64,000 nucleotides of DNA, from the NCBI GenBank assembly GCA_002448235.1, contig DIXF01000002.1:186001-250000 (forward strand), read 5' to 3'. Both the position numbers and the translations under genes were made by a program. A model generated the notes under the pieces. That model worked only from the letters and a program-made list of their open reading frames with translations. It searched no databases and was not told the origin of the DNA. Below are positions 9,187-18,027 of the stretch, one piece after another (position 1 is the first letter of the stretch; every line of letters begins with the position of its first letter). The stretch comes from Syntrophaceae bacterium UBA6087 (GTDB lineage: Bacteria > Desulfobacterota > Desulfomonilia > UBA1062).

Positions 9187-10527
9187 ATGCAAGGCAAAAA
9201 TGTCCTCCTGATCAATCCCTGGATCTACGACTTTGCCGCGTACGACCTGTGGGCGAAGCCCTTGGGCCTGCTGAGCCTGGGAGCGGTCCTTAAGGAGAAT
9301 GGGTGCAGGGTTTCTTTCATCGATTGCCTCAAGTCCCCCCATCCCTCCATGAAGGGGCAGGCGCCGAAGATTCGCGCCGGAGGGCATGGGAAGTATTATC
9401 GCGAGATTATCCCGACACCCGCGAAGATCAGGGGCATCCCAAGGAACTATAGCCGGTACGGGATCAGCATGGAGGCCTTCCTGGAAGATCTGGCGTCCGT
9501 CCCCAGGCCCGATGCCGTCTTGGTCACCTCGCTCATGACGTATTGGTATCCCGGAGTTTTTGAGGCGATCAAGCTGATCAGGCAAACGTTTCCCCATGTA
9601 CCGATCCTCCTCGGGGGCATCTATGCAACGCTGTGCCGGGATCATGCGCTTCGTTTCTCCGGTGCCGATCGTGTCATCAGCCATGAGGGGGAGCTGAAGA
9701 TGCTGGATACGCTGCGGTATATATGGGGGGCGAGTCCTGCGTATGTCCCAGACATGCAGGATTTGGACAGCCTCCCGTATCCTCTCTTCGATCTCGTAGA
9801 TCCGATGCGTTATGTCTGCATCCAGACGGTTAGGGGATGCCCGTACCGCTGCACCTACTGCGCGTCGCACCTGATATCGCCGGTCATGCAGAGACGAAAC
9901 CCTCTGCGGGTAGCCCGGGAGATCGCTCACTGGGCAGGTCCGTATGGGGTAACGGAGTTCGCATTCTATGACGACGCGCTGCTTTTTCAGGCAGAAAACT
10001 GGGCCCTGCCCATGATGAGAGAGGTAATCGGACTGGGGCTTGGGGTGCGGTTCCATTGCCCCAATGCGCTGCATGCGAGATGTATAACCCTTGAAACCGC
10101 CCGTGCCATGAAAGAAAGCGGATTTGTCACGGTAAGGCTCGGGCTTGAGACGAGCGACCCGGCTCGGCAGGCGAGCTCAGGCGCAAAGGTGAACAATGAG
10201 GATTACCTCAAGGCAATCGATAATCTTGCCCATGCCGGCTTTGATCCTGCAGATATCGGAACGTACGTCCTCTGCGGTCTCCCCGGCCAGCCCGCACAAG
10301 AGGTGTTCGATGCGGTGATGTTTGTGAAGAAGGCCGGTGCGCGTCCCCTGATAACCGAGTTTTCTCCATTGCCCGGCACGAAGGAGTGGGAGAATGCGTG
10401 CAAGACGAGCAGGTTTCCGCTCGCCGAAGACCCTATTTACCAGAACAACACCCTGCTGCCCTGCGCCTGGGAGAGGCTTACCTTCGAGATGTACCGGGAG
10501 CTGAAGCGGGAAGCGGGAATACGCTGA
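9187..10527 (+). CDS. B12-binding-type radical SAM protein
   Basis: A protein of about 446 residues with the two-domain layout of cobalamin-dependent class B radical SAM enzymes. The N-terminal Rossmann-like domain (about 1-150) contains KPLGLLSLGAVLKENG, and a TIM-barrel part has the cluster motif CPYRCTYC with C218, C222 and C225. Residue stretches such as FYDDALLF and RLGLETSDP are typical. Members methylate or rearrange unreactive carbon or phosphorus centres in lipids, cofactors and natural products. The substrate cannot be read from the sequence, and no partner biosynthetic gene is adjacent. GTG at 9184 or ATG at 9187 could be the start. A perfect 10-bp palindrome (CGGTATACCG, 9151-9160) lies upstream. 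Confidence 0.8.
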   Translation: MQGKNVLLINPWIYDFAAYDLWAKPLGLLSLGAVLKENGCRVSFIDCLKSPHPSMKGQAPKIRAGGHGKYYREIIPTPAKIRGIPRNYSRYGISMEAFLEDLASVPRPDAVLVTSLMTYWYPGVFEAIKLIRQTFPHVPILLGGIYATLCRDHALRFSGADRVISHEGELKMLDTLRYIWGASPAYVPDMQDLDSLPYPLFDLVDPMRYVCIQTVRGCPYRCTYCASHLISPVMQRRNPLRVAREIAHWAGPYGVTEFAFYDDALLFQAENWALPMMREVIGLGLGVRFHCPNALHARCITLETARAMKESGFVTVRLGLETSDPARQASSGAKVNNEDYLKAIDNLAHAGFDPADIGTYVLCGLPGQPAQEVFDAVMFVKKAGARPLITEFSPLPGTKEWENACKTSRFPLAEDPIYQNNTLLPCAWERLTFEMYRELKREAGIR

Positions 10528-10529
10528 GA

Positions 10530-11468
10530 TTACCCTTTCTTCGCCTCTATCCCCTTGATGATCGCGGTGATGGTGTCGTTGACGGGTGTCCGTACGGAAA
10601 GCTCCCGGCCGTAGCGGGAGATGGCCCCGTTGAGGGCATCGATCTCCGTCATGCGGCCCTTCTGCATATCCTGGAGCATGGATGAACGGTGGGTAGCCGT
10701 CGGAGGGAGCTGAGTCTCGAGAAGGAACCGGTAGTAATCGTCCGGGCCCGCATAGGGCATGGAAACCCCTTTCGCCCCTGCCACCGAGAAGATCTCGCCG
10801 ATAATCCTGTGCATTGTTTCGCGCACCTCGGGAACCTCGCCGAGGTGTCCGTATGGGACGTTCAGGATAGCGCCCAGCGCATTCAGAGAGCAGTTGTAGA
10901 GAACCTTTCCCCACAGGGACGACTCGATATGCCCGCTTACAGCGGTGGGTATGCCCGCCGCGTTGAAGTCGTCGCATACCAGTTGTATCCTCTCGGACGA
11001 AACATCTCCCGAGGGGCTGCCAACAAGGACCTTGTCTGCATAGACCGTAACACGCGCAACTCCGGGCTCTTCGATCTCCGCCCCGAATATCACCCGTGCC
11101 CCGACGGTCCTGTTCCACCCGACAGCATCGGCAATCGCTTCCCAGTTTCCCAGGCCGTTCTGTATGGAAAACACCAGGGTGCCTGAGTGGATGAAAGGCA
11201 ACGTCTGGCGGATTACCGATGCGGTATTGTACGATTTTACGCTCAGGAGGATCACATCAAAGGTCCCGCTCAACCCTTCGGCGCCGTAGAAAGCCGATAC
11301 CGGCGAAATTTTATGTTCTCCCCAGAGGCCCCGTACGATGAGGCCTTTCTGCTGCATGGTCTTCACGTGATCATCGAGGCCCACGAAAGAAACGGCGCGG
11401 CCCTGTTCCGCAAGGAGCCCTCCGAATACGCTCCCGAGAGCGCCTGCGCCCATGACGAGGTAGTTCAT
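10530..11468 (-). CDS. Ketopantoate reductase family protein
   Basis: A 312-residue NADPH-dependent reductase of the PanE/ApbA family. The dinucleotide motif GAGALGSVFGG starts at residue 7. The family lysine and asparagine are seen in VKSYNT, in IQNGLGNWE and in SLWGKVLYNCSLNAL. PanE reduces 2-dehydropantoate to pantoate for CoA synthesis. Its start overlaps the stop of the acyl-CoA synthetase-type gene upstream (ATGA), and coaX lies elsewhere in the window. Paralogues of this family also act on other 2-oxo acids, so the exact substrate is not certain. Confidence 0.8.
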   Translation of the reverse strand: MNYLVMGAGALGSVFGGLLAEQGRAVSFVGLDDHVKTMQQKGLIVRGLWGEHKISPVSAFYGAEGLSGTFDVILLSVKSYNTASVIRQTLPFIHSGTLVFSIQNGLGNWEAIADAVGWNRTVGARVIFGAEIEEPGVARVTVYADKVLVGSPSGDVSSERIQLVCDDFNAAGIPTAVSGHIESSLWGKVLYNCSLNALGAILNVPYGHLGEVPEVRETMHRIIGEIFSVAGAKGVSMPYAGPDDYYRFLLETQLPPTATHRSSMLQDMQKGRMTEIDALNGAISRYGRELSVRTPVNDTITAIIKGIEAKKG

Positions 11469-12934
11469 GGGTTCATATCCCCGGCAGTTTCCTCCATGGT
11501 TTCATCCTGAGAGGCGAGCGGGAGAGACCGCAATTCTTCGTGGAAAGTGTTCCACCGCAGGATACCGCTGATCGATGCAATGGCGTCCTGCGGCGTGCTG
11601 AAGACCGCCATGCCGGCTTTCCGGAACATCTCGGTAAGCTTGATGCGCACGGTTTCCACATCGATGATGTTTTCGGTGAACCGCGACAGGATGGGCACAA
11701 TGGGTTTATTGCAGCTCCGGGACGCGTCGACGATCGCATACGGCCCGCTTTCAAGCTGGTCGCTCTGGAATGAGGTGATGAAGTCCAGAGAGAAATAGGG
11801 GATGATGACGTCGACGTGATCATCCTTTGCCATAGCCTCGACCGTGTGTGCCATGATGTGGAAGTCGAACCCGTAAAATCCCAGGTCCACCGGGTTTACG
11901 GTACTCGTATTCACATTGCTGATCTTTTGGCTGATCGTTGCCTGCGTATCCTGATCGAGCTCGGGAAGCACCAGGCCTTTCCGCGTTGCGAAGTCGGTGA
12001 AGAGCACGGAGGTCCCTCCTCCGGCGCCGAGGAAGCCGAGCCTGTTTCCGGATGGTATCTTGCCGGCAACTGCCATCATGGTGAGATCCACCAGGTGCTC
12101 GAAGTTGTGGGCTTCGACCCCGCCATACTGCCTCATCATGGCCGACCATACGTCATTCCGAACGGCCATTGCCCCGGTATGGGATGCAGCGGCGCGGGCG
12201 CCGTCTTCGGTGGCGCCTCCCTTGAGAATGATTACGGGCTTTTTGCGGGTCGTCCTGCTCAGGGCTTTCATGAAGCGGCCCATGTCCTTGATGTCCTCGA
12301 TGTAAGCGGCAACCGCCTTGACGGTATCGTCGTCCGCAAAGAATTCGAGATAGTCTTCAACCTTCAGGTCGATCTGGTTTCCGTAAGAGACGATCTTATT
12401 GAGTTCGATATAACGCGAATGGGCCATACGCATGAAGTTATGGGTCATACCACCGGACTGCCCCAGAAAAGCCACGTTTCCGATTCCCTTTATGGGAGAC
12501 TTGGGGAGGTCGCACGTGATGCCCGCCTCGGTGCAGTGAATGCCGATGCAGTTAGGGCCGATGATCCGCGTTCCTCCCGCTTTGGCTGCCTTGAGCATAT
12601 CACGTTCGAGCTCGTAATTCCCCACCTCCGAGAATCCGGATGTGAAGAAATGCAGAAAGCCGACCTTGTTTCTGGCGGCGGACTCCACGGTTTCCAGGGC
12701 CATTTTGGCAGGGACCGAGGCAATGGCCAGATCGATGGGTTCGGGAAGGTCGTCCAGGGACGCATAGACCTTCTCGCCGTTTATGTCCTGATATTTCGGG
12801 TTAACCGGGTAGATATTGCCCCGGTATCCGGCAAGTTTGATGAGCTGGTAGTAGGGAAGCTTGCCTCCGCCGATGTTCGGCGACGCCCCGATGACTGCGA
12901 TGCTTTTCGGATAAAAGAGCCTTTTGAGATCCAT
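11465..12934 (-). CDS. ADP-forming acyl/acetyl-CoA synthetase, alpha-subunit type
   Basis: A 489-residue protein with a CoA-binding Rossmann domain at the N terminus (FYPKSIAVIGASPNIGGGKL), then the succinyl-CoA-ligase-like domains. RIIGPNCIGIHC, the glycine-rich FLGQSGGMTH and the histidine-bearing SHTGAMAV are the motifs of the NDP-forming acyl-CoA synthetase superfamily, where the phosphorylated histidine carries phosphate to ADP. The ATP-grasp beta part is missing and is not encoded nearby, so it needs a partner in trans or has another role. It has a ribosome site (AAGGACGGG). It is coupled to the ketopantoate-reductase homologue. Confidence 0.8.
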   Translation of the reverse strand: MDLKRLFYPKSIAVIGASPNIGGGKLPYYQLIKLAGYRGNIYPVNPKYQDINGEKVYASLDDLPEPIDLAIASVPAKMALETVESAARNKVGFLHFFTSGFSEVGNYELERDMLKAAKAGGTRIIGPNCIGIHCTEAGITCDLPKSPIKGIGNVAFLGQSGGMTHNFMRMAHSRYIELNKIVSYGNQIDLKVEDYLEFFADDDTVKAVAAYIEDIKDMGRFMKALSRTTRKKPVIILKGGATEDGARAAASHTGAMAVRNDVWSAMMRQYGGVEAHNFEHLVDLTMMAVAGKIPSGNRLGFLGAGGGTSVLFTDFATRKGLVLPELDQDTQATISQKISNVNTSTVNPVDLGFYGFDFHIMAHTVEAMAKDDHVDVIIPYFSLDFITSFQSDQLESGPYAIVDASRSCNKPIVPILSRFTENIIDVETVRIKLTEMFRKAGMAVFSTPQDAIASISGILRWNTFHEELRSLPLASQDETMEETAGDMNP

Positions 12935-13082
12935 ATAGATTGCCCGTCCTTAATGCACAGTGTGTGTTATTATCCTATCATAATACAAGCAAAATTATAA
13001 AGGTGTTTTTACATACTTTTCTATGCGCTTTCGTCCTTTATCAATAGACCACCTTCCGGGATTTATCAAGGAATGATGTACG

Positions 13083-13138
13083 CTCTCTTTCGGGATGCGC
13101 GTAGCGGCTTCGTGGCGAAATGATAGAAACAAAGAGAG
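13083..13138 (+). promoter_or_regulatory. Long-range inverted repeat in the leader of the metH operon
   Basis: CTCTCTTT (13083-13090) can pair perfectly with AAAGAGAG (13131-13138), enclosing 40 nt, about 25 nt before the first gene of the metH pair. The enclosed bases are G/C-rich, with short internal pairings possible. I cannot match it to a known cobalamin, SAM or SAH riboswitch consensus. It may be an attenuator, a novel leader structure, or chance. Confidence 0.3.
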
Positions 13139-13162
13139 ACCGGGGGCAGGGAGAAAGAATGC

Positions 13163-13837
13163 TTGAAACTTGTCGAGTTTACGACTAAATTTGAAAAAAT
13201 GGGAATTGTACCGGTTTTTTTTCACGCCATCCGCGTCGATATGCCTGTCCGTGCCGTGTTCCGGCGTCTCGGCTATCATAAAGGCCGGACAGAGATTTCG
13301 AAGGCACAGCTCGCGGAAGTCGAGGCAGCGTTTCAAGACGCCGTACCCCTCATCGAGCTGAAAGGCTCTGCCGTCCTGGTTTCTGTCAAGGAGCAGGACG
13401 AAGGGCATATCGTTCTGGCCACAGGCGAGTTTCTCCAAAGCGCGTCCCTTGCCAGAATGCTTTACGGATCGAGCGAGGTCCTTTTCATGGGGGCAACGGC
13501 CGGAAACGTGATTATGGAGGAGATCGGCCGGGAGTCCAAACAGGGACGCCTGTCCCGTGCGGTGGTCTTGGATGCAGTTGCGAGCGAGATGACCGATAAG
13601 GCCCTTGACTGGATAACCGGGCACATGGGCAGAGAATTGAGGCGACAGGGGAAAGGAGTGACGCGTAGCCGGTTCTCCGCAGGGTATGGAGATTTCGCGC
13701 TGGAGAACCAGAAGATCATGTACGAGCTTTTGCAGCTGCAGAATATCGGGGTGAAGATAACGGATTCGTGCATCCTCATACCGGAAAAGTCGGTTACGGC
13801 AATCGCAGGCGTCCGTATAGGTGAATTCAAGCAATAG
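13163..13837 (+). CDS. Stand-alone MetH reactivation-domain protein
   Basis: A 224-residue protein matching the AdoMet-binding activation domain normally fused to the C terminus of MetH. The diagnostic stretch RFSAGYGDFALENQ is followed by IGVKITDSCILIPEKS, which corresponds to the loop that binds S-adenosylmethionine. This domain enables reductive methylation of oxidised cob(II)alamin. Here it is a separate gene 17 nt upstream of a metH that lacks it, so the two should work in trans. The proposed start is TTG at 13163, behind GGGAG; an in-frame ATG at 13199 is the alternative. Confidence 0.85.
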   Translation: MKLVEFTTKFEKMGIVPVFFHAIRVDMPVRAVFRRLGYHKGRTEISKAQLAEVEAAFQDAVPLIELKGSAVLVSVKEQDEGHIVLATGEFLQSASLARMLYGSSEVLFMGATAGNVIMEEIGRESKQGRLSRAVVLDAVASEMTDKALDWITGHMGRELRRQGKGVTRSRFSAGYGDFALENQKIMYELLQLQNIGVKITDSCILIPEKSVTAIAGVRIGEFKQ

Positions 13838-13854
13838 AATGGAACGGGGGTTTC

Positions 13855-16287
13855 TTGAATAAGAAAGACGAAATACTGAAAAAAGCCTCTTCGCGACTTG
13901 TAATCCTGGACGGGGCAACCGGAACGACGTTGCAGACATGCGGCATGCCGGGAGGCGTATGCCCGGAAATTTGGTGCCTTCAGAACCCGGAATCCATCAA
14001 GGCTGCCCACAGGGAATATCTGCAGGCAGGGGCGGAAGTGATCTATACCTGCACCTTCGGGGCCAACCGGTTCAAGCTTTTCGAGTATGGAGAATGCAAT
14101 GTAGGCGGGGTCAACAGGGATCTCGCACTGATTGCACGGCAGGCGGCCGGAGATTCCTTTCTCGTTGCCGGCGACATAGGCCCTACCGGGAGGTTCATTG
14201 AGCCCTTCGGGGATGTGGGGTTCGAGGAAGCGGTGGATGCGTTCAAAGAACAGGTCCGGGGGCTTCTGGATGGAGGCGTAGACCTCTTTGTGATCGAGAC
14301 CATGGTCGACATTCAGGAGGCCAGGGCCGCCCTTATTGCCGTGAGGGAGCTCACCGATGTGTTTACTATGGTCACCATGACGTTCGAGCCGACCGGACGC
14401 ACCCTGAACGGGACAGATCCTCTCTCGGCGCTGATCACGCTGCAGGCCATGGGAGCTGATGCCGTAGGGTGCAACTGCTCGACAGGCCCTGAAGAGATGA
14501 TCCCTCTCATCAGGGCCATTGCTCCGTATGCGAAGGTTCCGCTTGTTGCCAAGCCCAATGCCGGACTACCGGTTCTGGAAAACGGCAAGACCGTCTTTCC
14601 CATGTCACCCGAAGAGTTCTCCGGCTTTGCAGGCGAATTTATGGCTTCGGGAGTGAGATTCCTCGGAGGGTGCTGCGGCACCACCCCGGCGCATATCAGG
14701 ATGCTTCGGGAAAAGACCGCAGGCCTTGCTCTCGGTGAAAATGCCGCTGCCATATCAGGGGCCGTAAGTTCAGCGCGGAAAACCGTGCTTCTCCGCACCG
14801 ACGGACCGCTTCTCGTGATCGGCGAGCGGATCAACCCCACCGGGAAGAAGGATCTGCAGGCAGAGCTCCTTGAAGGAAGGATGTCTCTGGTCAAGAGGTT
14901 TGCCCATGAGCAGACGAAGAGCGGGGCGGATCTGCTCGACGTCAACGTAGGCATGCCGGGCATCGATGAAACGGAAACACTCAAACAGGTGGTAAAAGTC
15001 CTCTCGGTGTCGACCGACTTGCCTCTCTGCATAGACTCCTCGATCCCGGAGGCCATCGAGGGTGCTCTGCGCATCTACCCCGGCCGGGCGCTCATCAATT
15101 CCATCTCCGGGGAAGAGCATAAGCTCGGCAGGCTTCTTGAAATCGCTGCCCGCTACGGGGCAATGTTCGTCCTGCTGCCGCTGATGGGCAAGAAACTGCC
15201 GAAAACCTCCCCGGAGCGTCAGAGAATCATCGAGGATATCTATGCACAGGCAACCGGATACGGATTCACCAAGGATGATTTTGTCGTGGATGCGCTTACC
15301 ATGGCTGTCTCCGCCGAAGGGGGCGCAGCCCTGGAAACACTTGCCACGACGAGGTGGTGCGCTTCCGAATTCGGAGCACGGACAGTGATGGGGCTTTCAA
15401 ATGTTTCTTTCGGCCTGCCTGAGCGCAAATGGATCAATGTATCGTTCCTGGCAATGGCCTCTGCAAGCGGCCTCACCTTAGCCATCGCCAACCCCATGAG
15501 CGAGGAGTTCATGCATATCAAACGCGCTTCCGATGTGCTCATGAACCGCGATCCCGAGGCCAGAGCGTACATCGCCCATGCAGCAGGCCTTTCCGAAAGC
15601 AAGGCCGTCCCGGGCGGAACATCGGAAAACCGTGCCGCTCATGGATTATCACCGATGGAAAGGATTCATCAGGCGATTCTCGACGGGTCGCGGGGAGAGA
15701 TTGCCGAACTCATAGACCGGGCGCTTACAGCTGGTATCTCTGCCCAGAAAATTATCGATGAGGGCATGATCGCCGCAATCAGGGAAGTAGGCATCCGCTA
15801 TGAAAAAAAGACCTATTTTCTTCCGCAGCTCATTGCCGGCGCCGAGGCCATGCAGAAAGGGTTCGAACATCTGGAACCCCAGCTCAAGCGCGATAATTCG
15901 TATCCGGCAAAGAAAGGAAAGATCATCCTGGCAACGGTGCAGGGCGACATCCACGATATCGGGAAGAATATCGTTTCTTTGATGATGAAGAACGACGGGT
16001 TCGAGGTCATCGATCTGGGAAAGGATGTGCCGAATGAAGAGATCCTTCGATCTGCCCTTGTCCACAAACCGGACATCATAGGACTTTCCGCCCTCATGAC
16101 CACCACCATGGTGCGCATGAAAGACGTGATCGCAGATGTCCGTGAGGCCGGTCTGGCATGTCCCTTCCTCGCAGGAGGTGCGGTCGTTACAAGGGCTTAT
16201 GCCGATTCCATAGGGGCGCACTATGCAAAGGACGGGGTAGAGGCAGTAAAGATCGCTCAGGCCCTCATAAGACAGGAAGAGGGCTGA
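13855..16287 (+). CDS. metH: Cobalamin-dependent methionine synthase lacking the reactivation domain
   Basis: An 810-residue protein, shorter than the roughly 1200-residue MetH of E. coli. The order is a homocysteine-binding barrel (about 1-290, with the zinc motif GGCCGT near 270), a methyltetrahydrofolate-binding pterin domain (about 310-560), the cobalamin cap (about 600-680) and the B12-binding domain (about 690-810), whose axial histidine is in DIHDIGKN near 700. The fourth domain is encoded just upstream. The start is TTG at 13855 after a G-rich site. It makes methionine from homocysteine in the cytoplasm and is typical of anaerobes that keep the activation function on another polypeptide. 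Confidence 0.93.
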   Translation: MNKKDEILKKASSRLVILDGATGTTLQTCGMPGGVCPEIWCLQNPESIKAAHREYLQAGAEVIYTCTFGANRFKLFEYGECNVGGVNRDLALIARQAAGDSFLVAGDIGPTGRFIEPFGDVGFEEAVDAFKEQVRGLLDGGVDLFVIETMVDIQEARAALIAVRELTDVFTMVTMTFEPTGRTLNGTDPLSALITLQAMGADAVGCNCSTGPEEMIPLIRAIAPYAKVPLVAKPNAGLPVLENGKTVFPMSPEEFSGFAGEFMASGVRFLGGCCGTTPAHIRMLREKTAGLALGENAAAISGAVSSARKTVLLRTDGPLLVIGERINPTGKKDLQAELLEGRMSLVKRFAHEQTKSGADLLDVNVGMPGIDETETLKQVVKVLSVSTDLPLCIDSSIPEAIEGALRIYPGRALINSISGEEHKLGRLLEIAARYGAMFVLLPLMGKKLPKTSPERQRIIEDIYAQATGYGFTKDDFVVDALTMAVSAEGGAALETLATTRWCASEFGARTVMGLSNVSFGLPERKWINVSFLAMASASGLTLAIANPMSEEFMHIKRASDVLMNRDPEARAYIAHAAGLSESKAVPGGTSENRAAHGLSPMERIHQAILDGSRGEIAELIDRALTAGISAQKIIDEGMIAAIREVGIRYEKKTYFLPQLIAGAEAMQKGFEHLEPQLKRDNSYPAKKGKIILATVQGDIHDIGKNIVSLMMKNDGFEVIDLGKDVPNEEILRSALVHKPDIIGLSALMTTTMVRMKDVIADVREAGLACPFLAGGAVVTRAYADSIGAHYAKDGVEAVKIAQALIRQEEG

Positions 16288-16288
16288 T

Positions 16289-16810
16289 TCATTTTTTCTT
16301 GAGCATCTTTTCCAGGCGGCTTTCCGTGTCGTTGCACATCCAGCACGCAATGTTTCCCTCTTTGTCCACGATCACCTTTGTCGGGACGCCTCTGACCCCG
16401 TAGCTCGACGCCGTTTTCCCCTCGGTGTCGAGCAGGATCGTATACGGGAGGGAATGCTTCTCTGCGAAAGCAGATACTTTCTTCCGGCTTTCCTGGAGAT
16501 AGACGGATACGAACTCGAAGTTCGACCCCTTATAACGTTCGTGAAGCTTCTTGAGGGTGGGGATTTCCTTCAGGCACCATGGGCACCAGGTGGTAGTGAA
16601 GTTCAAAAGAACTACTTTTCCTTTAAAATCGCTCAGCTTGCGTGTTTTTCCCGAGAGGTCCTGCAACGCGAAGTCAGGAGCTGGGACGGTATAGCTGTCG
16701 GATTTCTTCTTTCCCGATCCTGCTTTCGATGCGTTTCTGTCTTCGCAGGAAGCGAAGGGAGCAGCCAAGAAAAACGCCAATACCAGACAAACAAGTATCC
16801 GTTGAACCAT
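16289..16810 (-). CDS. TlpA/ResA-like thioredoxin lipoprotein
   Basis: A 173-residue exported redox protein. The signal segment ends in AAPFASC, a lipobox, so the mature protein should be anchored by a lipid. The thioredoxin fold begins near residue 40 and has the active site WCPWC followed by the cis-proline loop RGVPTKV. It probably reduces periplasmic disulfides using electrons passed through the neighbouring CcdA-type membrane protein. It lies 13 nt downstream of that gene on the same strand and converges tightly with metH (the stop codons are almost adjacent). Confidence 0.88.
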   Translation of the reverse strand: MVQRILVCLVLAFFLAAPFASCEDRNASKAGSGKKKSDSYTVPAPDFALQDLSGKTRKLSDFKGKVVLLNFTTTWCPWCLKEIPTLKKLHERYKGSNFEFVSVYLQESRKKVSAFAEKHSLPYTILLDTEGKTASSYGVRGVPTKVIVDKEGNIACWMCNDTESRLEKMLKKK

Positions 16811-16823
16811 TCTTTTCTCCTGT

Positions 16824-17531
16824 TTAAAACATTAACTGTCCGGCTTTGATGAGAAAGTATTCTCCCATGACGATCATTGCCCACCCGAACGCTTTCTGCA
16901 CCACGACCATCCATCGGCCGGCCTTCGGAATATTCGCGATGAGGCCGCCGAATGAGCCCAGGATTATGAGGATCATCCCCATGCCGAAGGAGAAGGCGAA
17001 AAGCAGGCTTATTCCGAAAAGAACGCTTTGTTTCGCTGCAACGAAGCTCAAAAGGACCCCGAGTACCGGGGCGGTGCAGGGGCCGAGGACGAGACCGATG
17101 CCTGCCCCGATGATAAAGGAGCTGAGGAAGCCTTTCAAAGGCCTGTTCGATCCAAAGGACAGCGACCTCGGCAACGGAACAGTAAACACCTCGAGCATCG
17201 ACAACCCCATGAGAATGGTTATATTTGCCACCATGATATAAGTCCAGGGGTTCGTTTGGATCTGACCGAAGAGCTGTCCGGTAAGGGCCGCTACGGAGCC
17301 GAGGACCGTATAGGTAAGCGAGGTCCCCAGAACATAGAACAGGGAGAGGGTGAATCCCTTGGCCTTTGAACCGGCGCTTTGCGTAGCTATATATGCGACG
17401 GTGATCGGAATCACCGGATATATGCAGGGGGTAAAGCTCACGAGAATGCCGCTCAGGTAGGCGGCTATGTATGCCATGAGATAAGAGCCGTTCAGGTAGG
17501 TTTCAAAATTGGCGAAAAGATCTATATTCAT
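16824..17531 (-). CDS. CcdA/DsbD-type cytochrome c biogenesis membrane protein
   Basis: A protein of about 235 residues with six predicted membrane helices. The two redox cysteines are in SFTPCIYPVIPI and LGPCTAPVLGV, the hallmark of CcdA and the core of DsbD. It moves reducing equivalents from cytoplasmic thioredoxin to exported thioredoxin-like proteins. An ATG at 17531 overlaps the upstream thioredoxin stop in the form ATGA; an ATG two codons earlier is also possible. The order thioredoxin-CcdA-TlpA in one transcript matches a full electron relay. Confidence 0.9.
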   Translation of the reverse strand: MNIDLFANFETYLNGSYLMAYIAAYLSGILVSFTPCIYPVIPITVAYIATQSAGSKAKGFTLSLFYVLGTSLTYTVLGSVAALTGQLFGQIQTNPWTYIMVANITILMGLSMLEVFTVPLPRSLSFGSNRPLKGFLSSFIIGAGIGLVLGPCTAPVLGVLLSFVAAKQSVLFGISLLFAFSFGMGMILIILGSFGGLIANIPKAGRWMVVVQKAFGWAMIVMGEYFLIKAGQLMF

Positions 17532-17836
17532 AGGCACTCTTTCAATGTTTGAAGAATCGCGGCATCCGACACCACTCCCTGGAACCGTTTTACTACTGCG
17601 CCCTTTTGGAAAATCAACACCGAAGGTACACTGAACACCTGCAACGTTGCAGCGATAGAAGGGTGCGCGCTGATATCACAGATGCCGAATAAAACACGGG
17701 CATCGAATTCGAGTGATAATCCTTCAAGAGAACGTGCGATCTTTTTACAAGACGCGCACCAGGGAGAGGAAAACGTAATGACTGCCGGTTGATCCTGAAT
17801 GAATTCCTGGAAGTTGGCCTCGGTAATCTCTCTCAA
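17528..17836 (-). CDS. Thioredoxin family protein
   Basis: A 102-residue cytoplasmic thioredoxin-like protein with no signal peptide. The active site is WCASC in SSPWCASCKK, and the cis-proline loop is FSVPSV. The CASC dipeptide differs from the classical CGPC of TrxA, which suggests a dedicated role, most simply as electron donor to the co-transcribed CcdA-type protein. The start appears to be TTG at 17836, with AGGA about nine bases upstream. Confidence 0.85.
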   Translation of the reverse strand: MREITEANFQEFIQDQPAVITFSSPWCASCKKIARSLEGLSLEFDARVLFGICDISAHPSIAATLQVFSVPSVLIFQKGAVVKRFQGVVSDAAILQTLKECL

Positions 17837-18000
17837 TAGCGATTCCTGTTTTTATTTTAATAATAAAGCATCTTGCTGAATATTGCCACGCACTTTCTTG
17901 CCTTTTTCTTTCAAACCAAGGGCAGGTCTCATTCCATAAAGGCGAAGTGATTGAGATTTCTTGAAAAATGAATATCCTTCCGCGATTCTTTACTCATATA

Positions 18001-18010
18001 AATCATATGA
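18001..18010. promoter_or_regulatory. Palindrome upstream of the flavodoxin gene
   Basis: ATCATATGAT is a perfect 10-bp palindrome ending 17 nt before the flavodoxin ATG. It overlaps a second inverted repeat, TCATAT (17993-17998) with ATATGA (18004-18009). The position between the ribosome site and the upstream sequence is that of an operator. The regulator is unknown; it resembles the Fur box at 18576 only loosely. Confidence 0.3.
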
Positions 18011-18027
18011 TTCGGAAAGGATGTTCG

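Noticed and set aside
9115..10074. A 319-codon frame on the minus strand
   Set aside because: Antisense to the radical SAM gene, which has its cluster motif and good family sequence.
11816..13000. A 394-codon frame on the plus strand
   Set aside because: It lies antisense across the acyl-CoA synthetase gene, whose protein is clearly real. It is the usual long shadow in a GC-rich gene and has no family features.
12935..13162. Known riboswitch in the metH leader
   Set aside because: No cobalamin box, SAM-I or SAH consensus could be fitted; only the unassigned inverted repeat is reported.
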